A DNA stretch of 64,000 nt from JACKAQ01 sp965227145 (GTDB lineage: Bacteria > Calditrichota > Calditrichia > RBG-13-44-9 > J075), in assembly GCA_965227145.1 (NCBI GenBank), contig OZ245730.1, forward strand, positions 4,216,001-4,280,000, read 5' to 3'. Each line of letters opens with the position of its first letter. Position 1 is the first letter of the stretch. Made by a program: the position numbers and the translations under genes. Of this stretch, positions 16,292 to 24,660 are shown in pieces. Under the pieces are notes generated by a model. It did not search any database. It saw only the letters and a program-made list of their open reading frames with translations, and was not told the origin of the DNA.

Positions 16292-17059
16292 CTACCAATT
16301 TCCTCCGCCGGAGGAATCTTGCTGGACATTCATAATTTCAATCCGGGTTTCCGGGTGCCGAATGGCGATTGCTGCCGCAAAATCATCCCACGGTTGCCAT
16401 GATTTTAACGTCCAGTTGCCAACTTCATCTGTTTCACCCTGCATCCAAAGCAATTGCGCGGGTTCTGACGGTTTCAAGGTTACACTGAAACTATCGAGCG
16501 GCATTGCCAGCCCATCGCCAACAGCTTTAATGAACGCTTCTTTTCGCGTCCAGCAGTTGTAAAATCCGTTCAATTGCTCACTTTTTGGCAACGATTGCAA
16601 CACTGTAAATTCGTGTTTGCTAAAAAATCGTCGGGCAATTCGCATCAATTCCCGGTTGGGTTTTATAAATTCGACATCCACACCCAAATCGGTATCGCGG
16701 GAAAACGCAAACACTGCCACATTCTGCGAATGCGAAATATTGAAATTAAGCGGCGGCAATTCCGGTTTCGCAACCAGCGACGGTTTACCGTGGCGCCCAT
16801 AAATGAATTCGATTGAAGCCGGCGAAACATCCAGATATTTGCCGATCAACAAACGCAACAACCCACGGGACACCGTAAAACGCACCCGGTGCTCCTCAAA
16901 ATGGAAGCGTTTGGCGCGCAATTGCTCGTCATCGGATAAATATGCTGCCAGCTTATTATACCACAACGGCGATACTTCCAGCGAGCTTTGCCAAACCTGC
17001 ACTTCGCGGTATTTCAGCCGCAGTTCAATATTTTGTAATTCGAAAGTTGGTATTTTCAT
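16292..17059 (-). CDS. 4'-phosphopantetheinyl transferase, Sfp type
   Basis: A 255-residue enzyme expected to transfer 4'-phosphopantetheine from CoA to a carrier protein serine. Visible marks are RFTVSRGLLRLLIGKYL, GRHGKPSL, the histidine segment FNISHSQNVAVFAF, the Mg2+-binding LGVDVEFI and NCWTRKEAFIKAVGDGL with the conserved WxxKEA Lys. The size and motif order fit the Sfp/Gsp group rather than AcpS. Start ATG 17059 begins the conserved part but has no clear ribosome site; TTG 17101 is an alternative. It lies 201 bp upstream of the KS-AT-like gene on the same strand, which suggests a common role, yet no carrier protein gene is present in the window. Confidence 0.9.
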   Translation of the reverse strand: MKIPTFELQNIELRLKYREVQVWQSSLEVSPLWYNKLAAYLSDDEQLRAKRFHFEEHRVRFTVSRGLLRLLIGKYLDVSPASIEFIYGRHGKPSLVAKPELPPLNFNISHSQNVAVFAFSRDTDLGVDVEFIKPNRELMRIARRFFSKHEFTVLQSLPKSEQLNGFYNCWTRKEAFIKAVGDGLAMPLDSFSVTLKPSEPAQLLWMQGETDEVGNWTLKSWQPWDDFAAAIAIRHPETRIEIMNVQQDSSGGGNW

Positions 17060-17101
17060 TTCAAAAAATATTTTTCTGTCAGGTTTTCGAACATTTACCA
17101 A

Positions 17102-17667
17102 TCAAATATATGAGAAAATTTGCTTTGATTCCAACTTGACAGTGTATTTCGACAATCTATTTCCGGTTGATTTTCTCAGAAATAATTACAACAGCGTATT
17201 TTCAGCAACGAAACAACCAAAATACGTATCCGGGATTTTTTTGAAATGGGAGAATCGATACATTTTAGCTAAAACCAACGGCATTCACATGAATTTTTTC
17301 GTGCAAATGCCGTTGACAGTTCTTGTTGCTGGCGTATCATCATCCCTGATTCAGATCCAATTCCCTTTGGGCAATATTAATGGTCGTCCGGTAAAAATTT
17401 TTCCTTAACAGATCGATAATTTTGGTTCAGTTGTTGCAGTTTGATAAAACACGGTCTCATTTTGTAGCCAATTTGAAAAACCGTTTAGCTTTTTCACCGA
17501 TTTTATCAGGTTATTTTGAAATTGTTCGATGCTATTATATATTCTTTGATATAAGGTCGCCCGGAACAGCTTTTATTCGAACAACGCGACACTTCCAGCC
17601 AATCGACTGCAGATTCTCTTACCGGGATTTATTTTTAAATGGTGCGAACCAATAACAGGAAATTGTA
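17102..17667. other. Intergenic region between PPTase and parA
   Basis: A stretch of about 565 bp (above the alternative TTG start of the PPTase) without a gene I can support. Open frames on the plus strand here lack ribosome sites and family resemblance. It must hold the promoters of the divergent PPTase and parA genes; one candidate is listed separately. Confidence 0.5.
17313..17340 (+). promoter_or_regulatory. Candidate sigma70 promoter upstream of parA
   Basis: A perfect TTGACA at 17313-17318, a 16-nt spacer and TATCAT at 17335-17340. If used, the parA leader would be about 320 nt, long enough for a structured or regulatory RNA. Sequence match only. Confidence 0.4.
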
Positions 17668-18510
17668 ATGGGTAAAATTATTGCTGTAGCCAATCCAAAA
17701 GGTGGTGTGGGTAAAACCACCACTGTCATCAATTTGGCAGCCAGTTTGGCGATTGCAGAAAAAACAGTTTTGATCATCGATTGCGACCCCTCCGGCTCGA
17801 TCAGCCAAGGATTGGGTGTGCCGCAATATGCCATAAAACACGGTATTTTTGATGTTTTCTCCGGAAGCGCAGGTTTTATCGAAGCGATTCAGCGTGTCGA
17901 TTTTTTTCCGCAATTTGACATTTTACCCGCAGGCATCCGCGAACACGAACAGGAAATCCGGCTGATGGAATTGGCCAAAAACCGGGTGCGAATGAAACGG
18001 CTGTTAAACGGATTGATGACCAGCGGACGGTTAAATTACGATTATATTTTGATCGATACACCGCCATCGATGGACGATTTGGCATTGGGTGCACTGTATG
18101 CGGCAGATTCTGTGCTGATTCCGCTGCAAAGCGGATTTTATGCCATCAACGCCGCCGAACGGCTGTTGGGCATGATCGAGCGCATCCGCAAAACCACCAA
18201 TCCAAATTTGAGTGTCGAAGGCATTTTGATCACATTTTCCGAAAAAGGGACACGCGCAACCAGCCAGGCGCTTTCGGCTGCAGAGGAACAGTTTGGGAAT
18301 TTGCTGTTCGACACGCAAATACCTAAAAATTCTGCACTTGGCTATGCTGCATTCGCACGCCGCCCCATCGCATTGGTGGATGTTGCTGCACCGGGCGCAC
18401 AAGCTTATCTCGCACTCGCCGAAGAAATTATTCACAAAAACCGGCAAATTCCGGTTTACCGGGCAACAACCGATTCGACAGCACCGCAGATTTCCTACTT
18501 CGCGGGATAA
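17668..18510 (+). CDS. ParA family ATPase (orphan)
   Basis: A 280-residue deviant-Walker ATPase. The Walker A motif is NPKGGVGKTTTVINLAASLA near residue 9, with the signature Lys that defines the ParA/MinD group. VLIIDCDPSGSISQGLGV follows, and the Walker B region is YDYILIDTPPSMDDLALGAL near 125. Such proteins position DNA, chemotaxis arrays or other cargo on the nucleoid. No ParB gene or parS-like inverted repeat cluster is next to it, and neighbours are unrelated, so the cargo is unknown. CAGGAAA lies upstream of ATG 17668. The C-terminal 20 residues (Thr/Ser/Gln-rich) extend past the usual fold. Confidence 0.88.
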   Translation: MGKIIAVANPKGGVGKTTTVINLAASLAIAEKTVLIIDCDPSGSISQGLGVPQYAIKHGIFDVFSGSAGFIEAIQRVDFFPQFDILPAGIREHEQEIRLMELAKNRVRMKRLLNGLMTSGRLNYDYILIDTPPSMDDLALGALYAADSVLIPLQSGFYAINAAERLLGMIERIRKTTNPNLSVEGILITFSEKGTRATSQALSAAEEQFGNLLFDTQIPKNSALGYAAFARRPIALVDVAAPGAQAYLALAEEIIHKNRQIPVYRATTDSTAPQISYFAG

Positions 18511-18561
18511 ACTTCACAGCAACATTTTCCCCGGCTGCATTTTTTGTGACTATTGTCTGAA

Positions 18562-18595
18562 CGGCAGAGTTTATTTATATTCTGCCGTATCTTTT
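18562..18595 (+). terminator. Possible terminator after parA
   Basis: Hairpin CGGCAGA / TCTGCCG with a 12-nt AT-rich loop, followed by TATCTTTT. It lies 50 bp after the parA stop and before the cyclophilin gene. It is weak as a terminator. Confidence 0.35.
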
Positions 18596-18635
18596 AAAAA
18601 CAATGTTCACAAATACAAACTATTGGAGAACCGGC

Positions 18636-19313
18636 ATGAAAAAAATGTGGGTATTTGCCATTTTAATTGCACTTTTGGCAGGCAGTTGCAGCGACAAAGA
18701 AAAAGTTGAGCGGCTCGAAAATGAGCGAAAAACAATGGCACAGGAAAATGAGCGATTGAAAACCGATCTGCAAAAACTGCAGAAAGATTACACCAAACTT
18801 AACTTTTTGACCCAAAAACTCGATGGCATCAAAGCGCGAATTGTCACTGATTTGGGTGATATCGAAGTGAAATTTTTCCCGGAAAAAGCGCCGTTGCACG
18901 TATTCACTTTTGTTTCCCGGGCGGAAGCCGGTTTTTACAACGGCACCCAGTTTCACCGGGTAATGCCCAATTTTATGATTCAGGCCGGCGACCCCAATTC
19001 CAAAGATGACAATCCAAATGACGACGGTACCGGTGGTCCGATTGCCATGTTGCCGCACGAATTTAACGATATCAAACATGTGCCTGGCATATTATCCACC
19101 GCGCGCGTGCCCGATATTTCCGCCGGGGCAGGCTCGCAATTTTTTATCATGCATGGCACAAATTTTAATCTGGACGGGCAATACACCGCTTTCGGAGAAG
19201 TGACCAAAGGGATGGACGTAGTTAACGAAATTGCCACCGTTCGAACCATGCAACGGCCGCCAAATCATCCGGTGAAACCGATTCGCATTCGCAGAATCGA
19301 AGTTTATAGATGA
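18636..19313 (+). CDS. Peptidyl-prolyl cis-trans isomerase, cyclophilin type, lipoprotein
   Basis: A 225-residue protein. It starts with a lipoprotein signal (WVFAILIALLAGSC, Cys near residue 18), so it should be membrane-anchored outside the cytoplasm. Next is a short coiled coil (about 22-58, rich in Glu/Lys/Leu heptads), then a cyclophilin domain with FYNGTQFHRVMPNFMIQAGD (catalytic Arg in FHRV), GSQFFIMHG and LDGQYTAFGEV. It catalyses proline isomerisation during folding of exported proteins. ATG 18636 is preceded by TTGGAGA; an in-frame ATG at 18603 is less likely because it would bury the signal. The coiled coil is unusual for this family and may dimerise or tether it. Confidence 0.92.
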   Translation: MKKMWVFAILIALLAGSCSDKEKVERLENERKTMAQENERLKTDLQKLQKDYTKLNFLTQKLDGIKARIVTDLGDIEVKFFPEKAPLHVFTFVSRAEAGFYNGTQFHRVMPNFMIQAGDPNSKDDNPNDDGTGGPIAMLPHEFNDIKHVPGILSTARVPDISAGAGSQFFIMHGTNFNLDGQYTAFGEVTKGMDVVNEIATVRTMQRPPNHPVKPIRIRRIEVYR

Positions 19314-19337
19314 TGTTTTGCTGACACAAACATATAG

Positions 19338-19363
19338 GGGCGAACGACTGTTCGCCCTTTTTT
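19338..19363 (+). terminator. Terminator after the cyclophilin gene
   Basis: A perfect 8-bp stem GGGCGAAC / GTTCGCCC with a GACT loop, followed by T6. Confidence 0.85.
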
Positions 19364-19395
19364 ATCACAACACCCACAAAAATTTCTGCATTTAA

Positions 19396-21207
19396 ATGAT
19401 TGAAAAAGCTAAACATATCCTAAAAAAGCAATTTGGTTACGATGAATTTCGTCCGTTGCAAGCCGAGGTAATCGAGAGCATTCTTTCCCGGAAAGATACG
19501 CTGGTGGTGATGCCCACCGGCGGCGGAAAATCGTTGTGCTACCAAATTCCCGCGCTATTATTCGACGGGTTGACGATTGTTGTTTCTCCACTGATTTCGC
19601 TGATGAAAGATCAGGTAGATCAACTGCGGGAAAACGGCGTGGAAGCCGTGGTGCTGAACAGCTCGCTTTCGCCGCAGGCGTATGCGGAAAACATGCAGAA
19701 AATTATTACCAAAACAGCAAAATTGCTGTATATCGCGCCGGAGTCATTGGTGAAACGCGATGTGCAGGAGCTGCTCCAATCGGTTTCGCTGGATTGTTTC
19801 ACCATCGACGAAGCACACTGTATTTCCGAATGGGGGCACGATTTTCGCCCGGAATATCGCCAGTTGGCGGCCGTTCGCCAGCAATTTCCCGACGCGGTTT
19901 GCGTGGCGCTCACTGCGACAGCCACGCCGCAGGTGCAGCAGGATATTTGCAATTCGCTAAATTTCCGGCAGGAAAATGTGTTTATCGCCAGCTTCAATCG
20001 CGAAAATCTGTTTTTGCAGGTGGTCAAAAAAGAGCAGTCGCGCCAACAACTTTTGGAATTTCTCAAAAAATTTGATAATCAATCCGGTATTATTTATTGC
20101 GCAACCCGCAACACTGTTGAAGAATTAGCAGCCACGCTGAAAGAAAACGGGCTGAACGCAAAACCCTATCACGCAGGATTGGGTGATTTGGAGCGTCACG
20201 GCGCGCAAGAAGCCTTCATTCGCGATGATGTGCAAATCATCGTGGCAACCATCGCTTTCGGGATGGGCATCAATAAATCGAACGTGCGGTTCGTGGTGCA
20301 TTACGATCTGCCGAAAAGCATCGAAAGCTACTATCAGGAGATCGGGCGCGCCGGACGCGACGGGCTTCGCGCGGACTGTTTGCTGCTGTTCGGTTACGGC
20401 GATATTCGCAAAATCCGCTTTTTTATCGATCAAAAAGAAGATCCGCAGCAACACCGCAACGCGTTGCAACATTTGGAAGCGATGATCCAGTTTGCCGAAC
20501 ACCAACTTTGCCGGCGGCATCCGCTGATCCGCTATTTCGGCGAAAATTTTCCCGACGAAAACTGCAGCATGTGCGACAATTGCACGATGGAACGCAGCGT
20601 TCCCCAAACCGATGTGACCACCGCAGCGCAGAAATTTTTCTCGTGCGTCTATCGCACCGGGCAAATGTTTGGTGCGGCGCATATCATCGATGTGTTGCGC
20701 GGCTCCAATTCTGAAAAAATTATTCAGCGAAATCACCAGAATTTAAGCACTTACGGCATCGGAATGGAGCATTCCAAAAAGCAGTGGCTGCACCTTTCCC
20801 GACAGTTTGTGCAGCAAGGATTTTTGACCAAAGATATCACTTACGGCAGCTTGAAACTGACCCAACGGGCAGTGGATGCGATGAAAGGCGAGCAAAAAGT
20901 TTTTGCGGAAGTTGAAGCAGAAACAATCACTTACAGCAAAGGAAAAGAGCGACTGGCGAGCGATTACGACGGCGTGCTGTTTGAGCGGATGCGCGACAAA
21001 CGCAAACAACTTGCGGACAAACAGGGCGTGCCGCCATATGTTATTTTTTCCGATAAAACGCTGGTGGAACTGGCTGCAAATATGCCGGAAAATAGCAGCG
21101 AAATGCTGTCCATTCACGGCATCGGTGAGGTGAAAATGCAGCGATACGGCAATGTTTTTCTGGAATTGATTCTCAAACGACTGAGCGAATTGCGGCGGGA
21201 AAAATGA
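19396..21207 (+). CDS. recQ: ATP-dependent DNA helicase RecQ
   Basis: A 603-residue superfamily 2 helicase of recombination and fork repair. Helicase motifs in order: FGYDEFRPLQAEVIESIL, VMPTGGGKSLCYQIPALL (Walker A), VSPLISLMKDQVDQL, DEAHCISEWGHDFRPEY (Walker B plus aromatic-rich loop), ALTATATPQ, IIYCATRN, AFGMGINKSNVRFVVHYDL and YYQEIGRAGRDG. The RQC zinc site is visible (CRRHPLIRYFG and CSMCDNC), followed by the winged helix. An HRDC domain ends the protein (about 525-600, with VPPYVIFSDKTLVELA). Full length for the family. It is probably transcribed alone after the upstream terminator. Confidence 0.97.
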   Translation: MIEKAKHILKKQFGYDEFRPLQAEVIESILSRKDTLVVMPTGGGKSLCYQIPALLFDGLTIVVSPLISLMKDQVDQLRENGVEAVVLNSSLSPQAYAENMQKIITKTAKLLYIAPESLVKRDVQELLQSVSLDCFTIDEAHCISEWGHDFRPEYRQLAAVRQQFPDAVCVALTATATPQVQQDICNSLNFRQENVFIASFNRENLFLQVVKKEQSRQQLLEFLKKFDNQSGIIYCATRNTVEELAATLKENGLNAKPYHAGLGDLERHGAQEAFIRDDVQIIVATIAFGMGINKSNVRFVVHYDLPKSIESYYQEIGRAGRDGLRADCLLLFGYGDIRKIRFFIDQKEDPQQHRNALQHLEAMIQFAEHQLCRRHPLIRYFGENFPDENCSMCDNCTMERSVPQTDVTTAAQKFFSCVYRTGQMFGAAHIIDVLRGSNSEKIIQRNHQNLSTYGIGMEHSKKQWLHLSRQFVQQGFLTKDITYGSLKLTQRAVDAMKGEQKVFAEVEAETITYSKGKERLASDYDGVLFERMRDKRKQLADKQGVPPYVIFSDKTLVELAANMPENSSEMLSIHGIGEVKMQRYGNVFLELILKRLSELRREK

Positions 21208-21240
21208 TGAATAATTTGATGAAGGATTGCAGGCTCAGGA

Positions 21241-21326
21241 GATTCCTGCCTTCGCGCCGAAGGAGCGCCTTCGGAGCAGGAATGAAAGTTTTTTTTAGCC
21301 ATTCCGGGTTTGCACCGGAATGGCTC
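21241..21326. repeat. Compound palindromes between recQ and the SDR gene
   Basis: First, a GATTCCTGCC...GCAGGAATG unit carrying an inserted CGCCGAAGGAGCGCCTTCGG hairpin (21241-21286). Second, an 11-bp stem AGCCATTCCGG / CCGGAATGGCT (21298-21326). No T-run follows either in a useful direction, so they look like REP-type repeats rather than terminators. Confidence 0.6.
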
Positions 21327-21343
21327 GTTGCCCTCTCAATGAA

Positions 21344-22108
21344 TTACTTCCGGCGGACGGTGGTTGCGGCGGCTTGTGCGGACGGTAAAATAAGCATATC
21401 CGCAATTTGCACATGCGCGGGACGGGAGATTGACCAAAAGATCGCCTCGGCAATATCCGCTCCGGTAAGTGCATCCAACCCTTTGTACACCTGATCTGCT
21501 TTATTCGCATCCCCTTTAAAACGCACCAGCGAAAACTCTGTTTCCACCAATCCCGGCGCAATGTTGGTCACCCGGATGTTGTGATCGAGCAAATCCAGCC
21601 GCATGCCTTGCGAAAGTGCGTCCACCGCAAATTTGGAAGCGCAATACACAGCGCCTTTGCTGTACACCTGCTCTCCGGCAATCGACCCGATATTCACGAT
21701 ATGACCATCATTTTTGGCAATCATTCCCGGCAAAACCGCGCGGGTTACATAGAGCAACCCTTTTACGTTGCCGTCGATCATCGCATCCCAATCATCGATG
21801 TTCGCATTTTGAACGGTGTCCAAGCCATGGGCGTTGCCGGCGTTGTTCACCAAAATATCAATGGATTTCCAATGTTCGGGCAAGCTGTCGATTGCGGAAA
21901 ACACGGCTTCGCGATTACGCACGTCGAACGAAAGCGTGGTCACTTTTACGGATTCACCGAGCGTTTGCCGCAGTTCGTCGAGCCGTTCTTTGCGGCGTCC
22001 GCACAAAATCAGGTCAATCCCGTTTTTGGCAAACAGCTCCGCCGTTGCTTTTCCGATGCCGGCCGTCGCACCGGTGATGAGGGCTATTTTGCTCATATTC
22101 TTCTTCAT
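21344..22108 (-). CDS. SDR family NAD(P)-dependent oxidoreductase
   Basis: A 254-residue classical short-chain dehydrogenase of the YdfG-like (3-hydroxy acid / serine dehydrogenase) subgroup. The cofactor motif is ALITGATAGIGKATAELFAK, followed by LILCGRRKERL (the Arg pair favours NADP). NNAG is at about residue 87, the catalytic Ser in VNIGSIAGEQVY, and Tyr/Lys in YCASKFAVDAL. RVTNIAPGLVETEF is the usual substrate loop. Two starts are possible: ATG 22108, directly after the previous stop (TGAATG), or ATG 22096, which matches the common family start MSKIALITG. It is coupled to the nucleotidyltransferase gene upstream, but a functional link is unlikely. Confidence 0.9.
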   Translation of the reverse strand: MKKNMSKIALITGATAGIGKATAELFAKNGIDLILCGRRKERLDELRQTLGESVKVTTLSFDVRNREAVFSAIDSLPEHWKSIDILVNNAGNAHGLDTVQNANIDDWDAMIDGNVKGLLYVTRAVLPGMIAKNDGHIVNIGSIAGEQVYSKGAVYCASKFAVDALSQGMRLDLLDHNIRVTNIAPGLVETEFSLVRFKGDANKADQVYKGLDALTGADIAEAIFWSISRPAHVQIADMLILPSAQAAATTVRRK

Positions 22109-22555
22109 TCAAGACTCGCCGAGCGATTCAAGATCGGAAAGATCCCTGTTTCGTCCCGTTGCCTTTTTGTTTTTTATTAACTCATTAATTCCTATGTACT
22201 TAACGCCTATTTCGCCATAAAATCCCGATTCGCTATTTTGCCGAGCTTCATCCCAACTTACACCAGTAATTGTCGTAACAAAATCAATTCGAACGGGTGG
22301 AAATCCCAACTGAATGACCTGATCTTTTTTTGTAAAATCAGACGATGTTAAGCCCAGTCCGCCAAAACCAAATTCTTCGATCACTTTTATTATTTTTTGG
22401 GCATTTTCTTCAGTTGAATTAATAAATATGTCAATATCGCCAGTTGTTCTCGGCACACCATGAAACGCAAGAGCGTATCCACCAACGATAATAAATTCAA
22501 CATCATTTTTGTTTAACAACTCTAACAACTCTTTGAAGTCGGGCTGTATTTCCAT
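22109..22555 (-). CDS. Nucleotidyltransferase-fold protein (MNT/AbiEii-like)
   Basis: A 148-residue protein with the minimal nucleotidyltransferase signature: FIIVGGYALAFHGVPRTTGD followed by IDIFI, i.e. the GG...DxD metal-binding pattern. A short C-terminal part with NELIKNKKATGRNRDLSDL follows, as in proteins that evaluate substrates in type IV toxin-antitoxin and MNT/HEPN modules. ATG 22555 is preceded by GAAGG. It overlaps the upstream 61-codon gene by 53 bp, which is usual for two-gene stress modules. Whether it is the toxin, the antitoxin or an unrelated enzyme cannot be decided. There is no HEPN-like partner. Confidence 0.78.
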   Translation of the reverse strand: MEIQPDFKELLELLNKNDVEFIIVGGYALAFHGVPRTTGDIDIFINSTEENAQKIIKVIEEFGFGGLGLTSSDFTKKDQVIQLGFPPVRIDFVTTITGVSWDEARQNSESGFYGEIGVKYIGINELIKNKKATGRNRDLSDLESLGES

Positions 22556-22688
22556 AAAATTGCCTTCGCAAAATTTCAACGGCAGACAGCCGTTCCTCGG
22601 GCGATTTATTTCGCCAGTAATTGAGATCATCAATGATCAACTGAGGATCATTAATTGAACGTATTTTAACAACTTTTTCAATTTTCAT
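22503..22688 (-). CDS. Small conserved-looking protein paired with the nucleotidyltransferase
   Basis: A 61-residue basic protein. It contains INDPQLIIDDLNYWRNKSPE and ERLSAVEILRRQFYGNTARL, the pattern of short hypothetical proteins I associate with nucleotidyltransferase genes, though its family has no name known to me. It has no membrane segment and no obvious DNA-binding motif. ATG 22688 was chosen because an upstream in-frame start (22721) adds a hydrophobic stretch unlike the family. It overlaps the nucleotidyltransferase start by 53 bp, so the two are translated together. A role as antitoxin or specificity partner is an inference. Confidence 0.65.
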   Translation of the reverse strand: MKIEKVVKIRSINDPQLIIDDLNYWRNKSPEERLSAVEILRRQFYGNTARLQRVVRVVKQK

Positions 22689-22732
22689 AATAATAAAATA
22701 AGTCACACACCATAAAATCACAAATTTTCACT

Positions 22733-24124
22733 CTAAAAATCCGCATTACGCGGCGTGCGCGGAAACGGCACAACATCGCGGATATTTTCCATCCCGGTGG
22801 CATACATGATTGCCCGGGCAAAGCCCAAACCATATCCGGCGTGTGGCGCAGTGCCGTATTTGCGCAAATCCAGATACCACCAATAATCATCTTTTTCCAA
22901 TCCCAGTTCATCAATTCTTGCAACGAGTTTGTCGTAGCGCTCCTCGCGCTGGCTGCCGCCGATGATTTCGCCAACGCCCGGAACCAGCAAATCCATTGCG
23001 GCTACGGTTTTGCCGTCATCGTTCTGGCGCATGTAAAACGCTTTGATTTCTTTGGGATAATTTACCACAAATACCGGTTTTTTATAGACTTGCTCCGTGA
23101 GATAACGTTCGTGTTCTGACTGCAAATCTTTCCCCCATTCAACCGGAAATTCGAATTTTTGTCCGGATTTTTGGAGTTGTTCAACGGCTTCGGTGTAAGT
23201 AATGCGTTTGAACTCGGAGTTGATCACATTATCCAATCGCGCCAGCAATCCTTTATCAATCCATTGATTGAAAAATTCCATTTCCTCGGGCGCTTTTTCG
23301 ATCACGTAATTGAAGATAAATTTGATCATCTGCTCGGCTAAATCCATATTGTCGTTGATGTCCGCAAAGGCGATTTCCGGCTCGATCATCCAGAACTCCG
23401 AAGCGTGGCGGGCAGTGTTGGAATTTTCTGCGCGGAATGTGGGACCAAAAGTGTACACATCGCGAAACGCCATGCAATAGGTTTCCACGTTTAGCTGACC
23501 GCTGACGGTAAGATGCGCCTGGCGGGAGAAAAAATCTTCCTCAAAATCGACGCTACCGTCCGGTTTGCGGGGCGGATTTGCCGCATCCAGCGTGCTGACG
23601 CGAAACATTTGTCCGGCGCCTTCCGCATCGCTGGCGGTAATGATGGGCGTGTGCACATACACAAAATTACGATCCTGAAAAAAAGTGTGGATCGCATGCG
23701 CCAGCAATGAACGCACCCGGAACACGGATAAAAAGGTATTCGTTCGCGGGCGCAAATGAGCGATCGTTCGCAGATATTCAAACGAGTGGCGCTTTTTCTG
23801 AAGGGGATAGTCGTTTTCGGAATGTCCGATCAGGCTGATCCGTTCCGCGTGCAATTCGAACGGTTGTTTGGCGCCGGCGGATTCCACAATTGTGCCCTCA
23901 ACTTCGATGGAAGATGCAATCGTAAATTTGCCGATCGCTTCAAAATTTTCCAGTTTTTCATCGAACACAATCTGCAGGTTTTTGAAAAAGCTGCCATCGT
24001 TAACTTCAATAAAACCAAAGTTTTTGGATGCCCGCAACGTGCGCACCCAACCGGCGATTTTCACCGATTTGCCGATAAAATCTTCCGGTTTACGCCAGAT
24101 TTCTTTAATTTTTGAATATGCCAT
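22733..24124 (-). CDS. asnS: Asparagine--tRNA ligase
   Basis: A 463-residue class IIb aminoacyl-tRNA synthetase that charges tRNA-Asn. The N-terminal OB domain (about 1-110) contains IAGWVRTLRASKNFGFIEVN. The catalytic domain has motif 1 around RVRSLLAHAIHTFF, motif 2 in FGPTFRAENSNTARHASEFW and motif 3 in GLGFARAIMYATG. The segment FRAENSNTARHASEFWMIE is typical of AsnRS rather than AspRS. Size is normal. It is followed downstream on the same strand by the small-protein/nucleotidyltransferase pair after 44 bp, so readthrough into that pair is likely. Confidence 0.97.
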   Translation of the reverse strand: MAYSKIKEIWRKPEDFIGKSVKIAGWVRTLRASKNFGFIEVNDGSFFKNLQIVFDEKLENFEAIGKFTIASSIEVEGTIVESAGAKQPFELHAERISLIGHSENDYPLQKKRHSFEYLRTIAHLRPRTNTFLSVFRVRSLLAHAIHTFFQDRNFVYVHTPIITASDAEGAGQMFRVSTLDAANPPRKPDGSVDFEEDFFSRQAHLTVSGQLNVETYCMAFRDVYTFGPTFRAENSNTARHASEFWMIEPEIAFADINDNMDLAEQMIKFIFNYVIEKAPEEMEFFNQWIDKGLLARLDNVINSEFKRITYTEAVEQLQKSGQKFEFPVEWGKDLQSEHERYLTEQVYKKPVFVVNYPKEIKAFYMRQNDDGKTVAAMDLLVPGVGEIIGGSQREERYDKLVARIDELGLEKDDYWWYLDLRKYGTAPHAGYGLGFARAIMYATGMENIRDVVPFPRTPRNADF

Positions 24125-24198
24125 TTGTCGCGTTCCGTTGTTTCGTTCGTTCGTAAATTCTCTAAAAATATTGATTGCTGTAAGGGGTGATGATACGC

Positions 24199-24227
24199 AA
24201 AAGGGCTGCGGAAAGCAACCCTTTTTT
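24199..24227. terminator. Stem-loop between the VOC gene and asnS
   Basis: AAAAGGGCTGC / GCAACCCTTTT with one mismatch and a 5-nt loop. On the minus strand, downstream of the VOC gene, it ends in only T4. On the plus strand it ends in T6. Confidence 0.45.
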
Positions 24228-24256
24228 ACATCGCAAAGTTGTTGACAGGTATCGAT

Positions 24257-24643
24257 TTATGCGACAGAATGCAGTGCCATCCGGTTGCCTTCGCAATCTT
24301 CAAAAACTGCCATAAATCCGTTTTCCGGAGAAATTTGGGTTTTGGGAACCAACACTTTTCCGCCGGCAGATTCTATTTTGGACAGCACCATTTGCAAATC
24401 GGGATTTGCGTTCAAATAGACCACCGGACCCTTATTTCCCGGAAAATAAAAATCTTTGTGCTGGCAAATTGCGCCGCCCACACCATTTTCGCCGGTCGGG
24501 AACAGCGCCATTTTCAACCCGTTCGGCAGCTCAAAATCAACCATTTCAATTTCTAAAATCGTCTGATAAAAAGCTGTTGCCCGATGCAAATCGGTTGCGG
24601 GAATTTCAAACCAACTTACTGCGTGTTGTCTTTTATTTGCCAT
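24257..24643 (-). CDS. VOC family protein (glyoxalase/bleomycin resistance-like)
   Basis: A 128-residue vicinal-oxygen-chelate fold protein made of two beta-alpha-beta-beta-beta modules. It starts AVSWFEIPATDLHRATAFYQ, the usual opening with a potential metal-binding position, and ends MAVFEDCEGNRMALHS, where the family Glu/His often sits. Members of this subgroup (ENGVGGAICQHKDF, KGPVVYLNANPD) are mostly uncharacterised small-molecule binding or lyase-like proteins. A clear AGGAG site precedes ATG 24643. It is 17 bp downstream of the fructose-bisphosphatase gene on the same strand, so the two are likely co-transcribed. Confidence 0.85.
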   Translation of the reverse strand: MANKRQHAVSWFEIPATDLHRATAFYQTILEIEMVDFELPNGLKMALFPTGENGVGGAICQHKDFYFPGNKGPVVYLNANPDLQMVLSKIESAGGKVLVPKTQISPENGFMAVFEDCEGNRMALHSVA

Positions 24644-24660
24644 ATGTTACTCCTGAAATG

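Noticed and set aside
16803..17408. A 201-codon plus-strand frame from the PPTase gene into the intergenic region
   Set aside because: More than a third lies opposite the PPTase. The remainder has no family resemblance and no ribosome site.
17422..17655. A 77-codon frame before parA
   Set aside because: No ribosome site, unusual composition and no recognisable motif. Kept as gene-free.
21298..21326. The stem-loop between recQ and the SDR gene considered as a terminator
   Set aside because: The T-run is on the wrong side for recQ, and the minus strand shows A after the stem.
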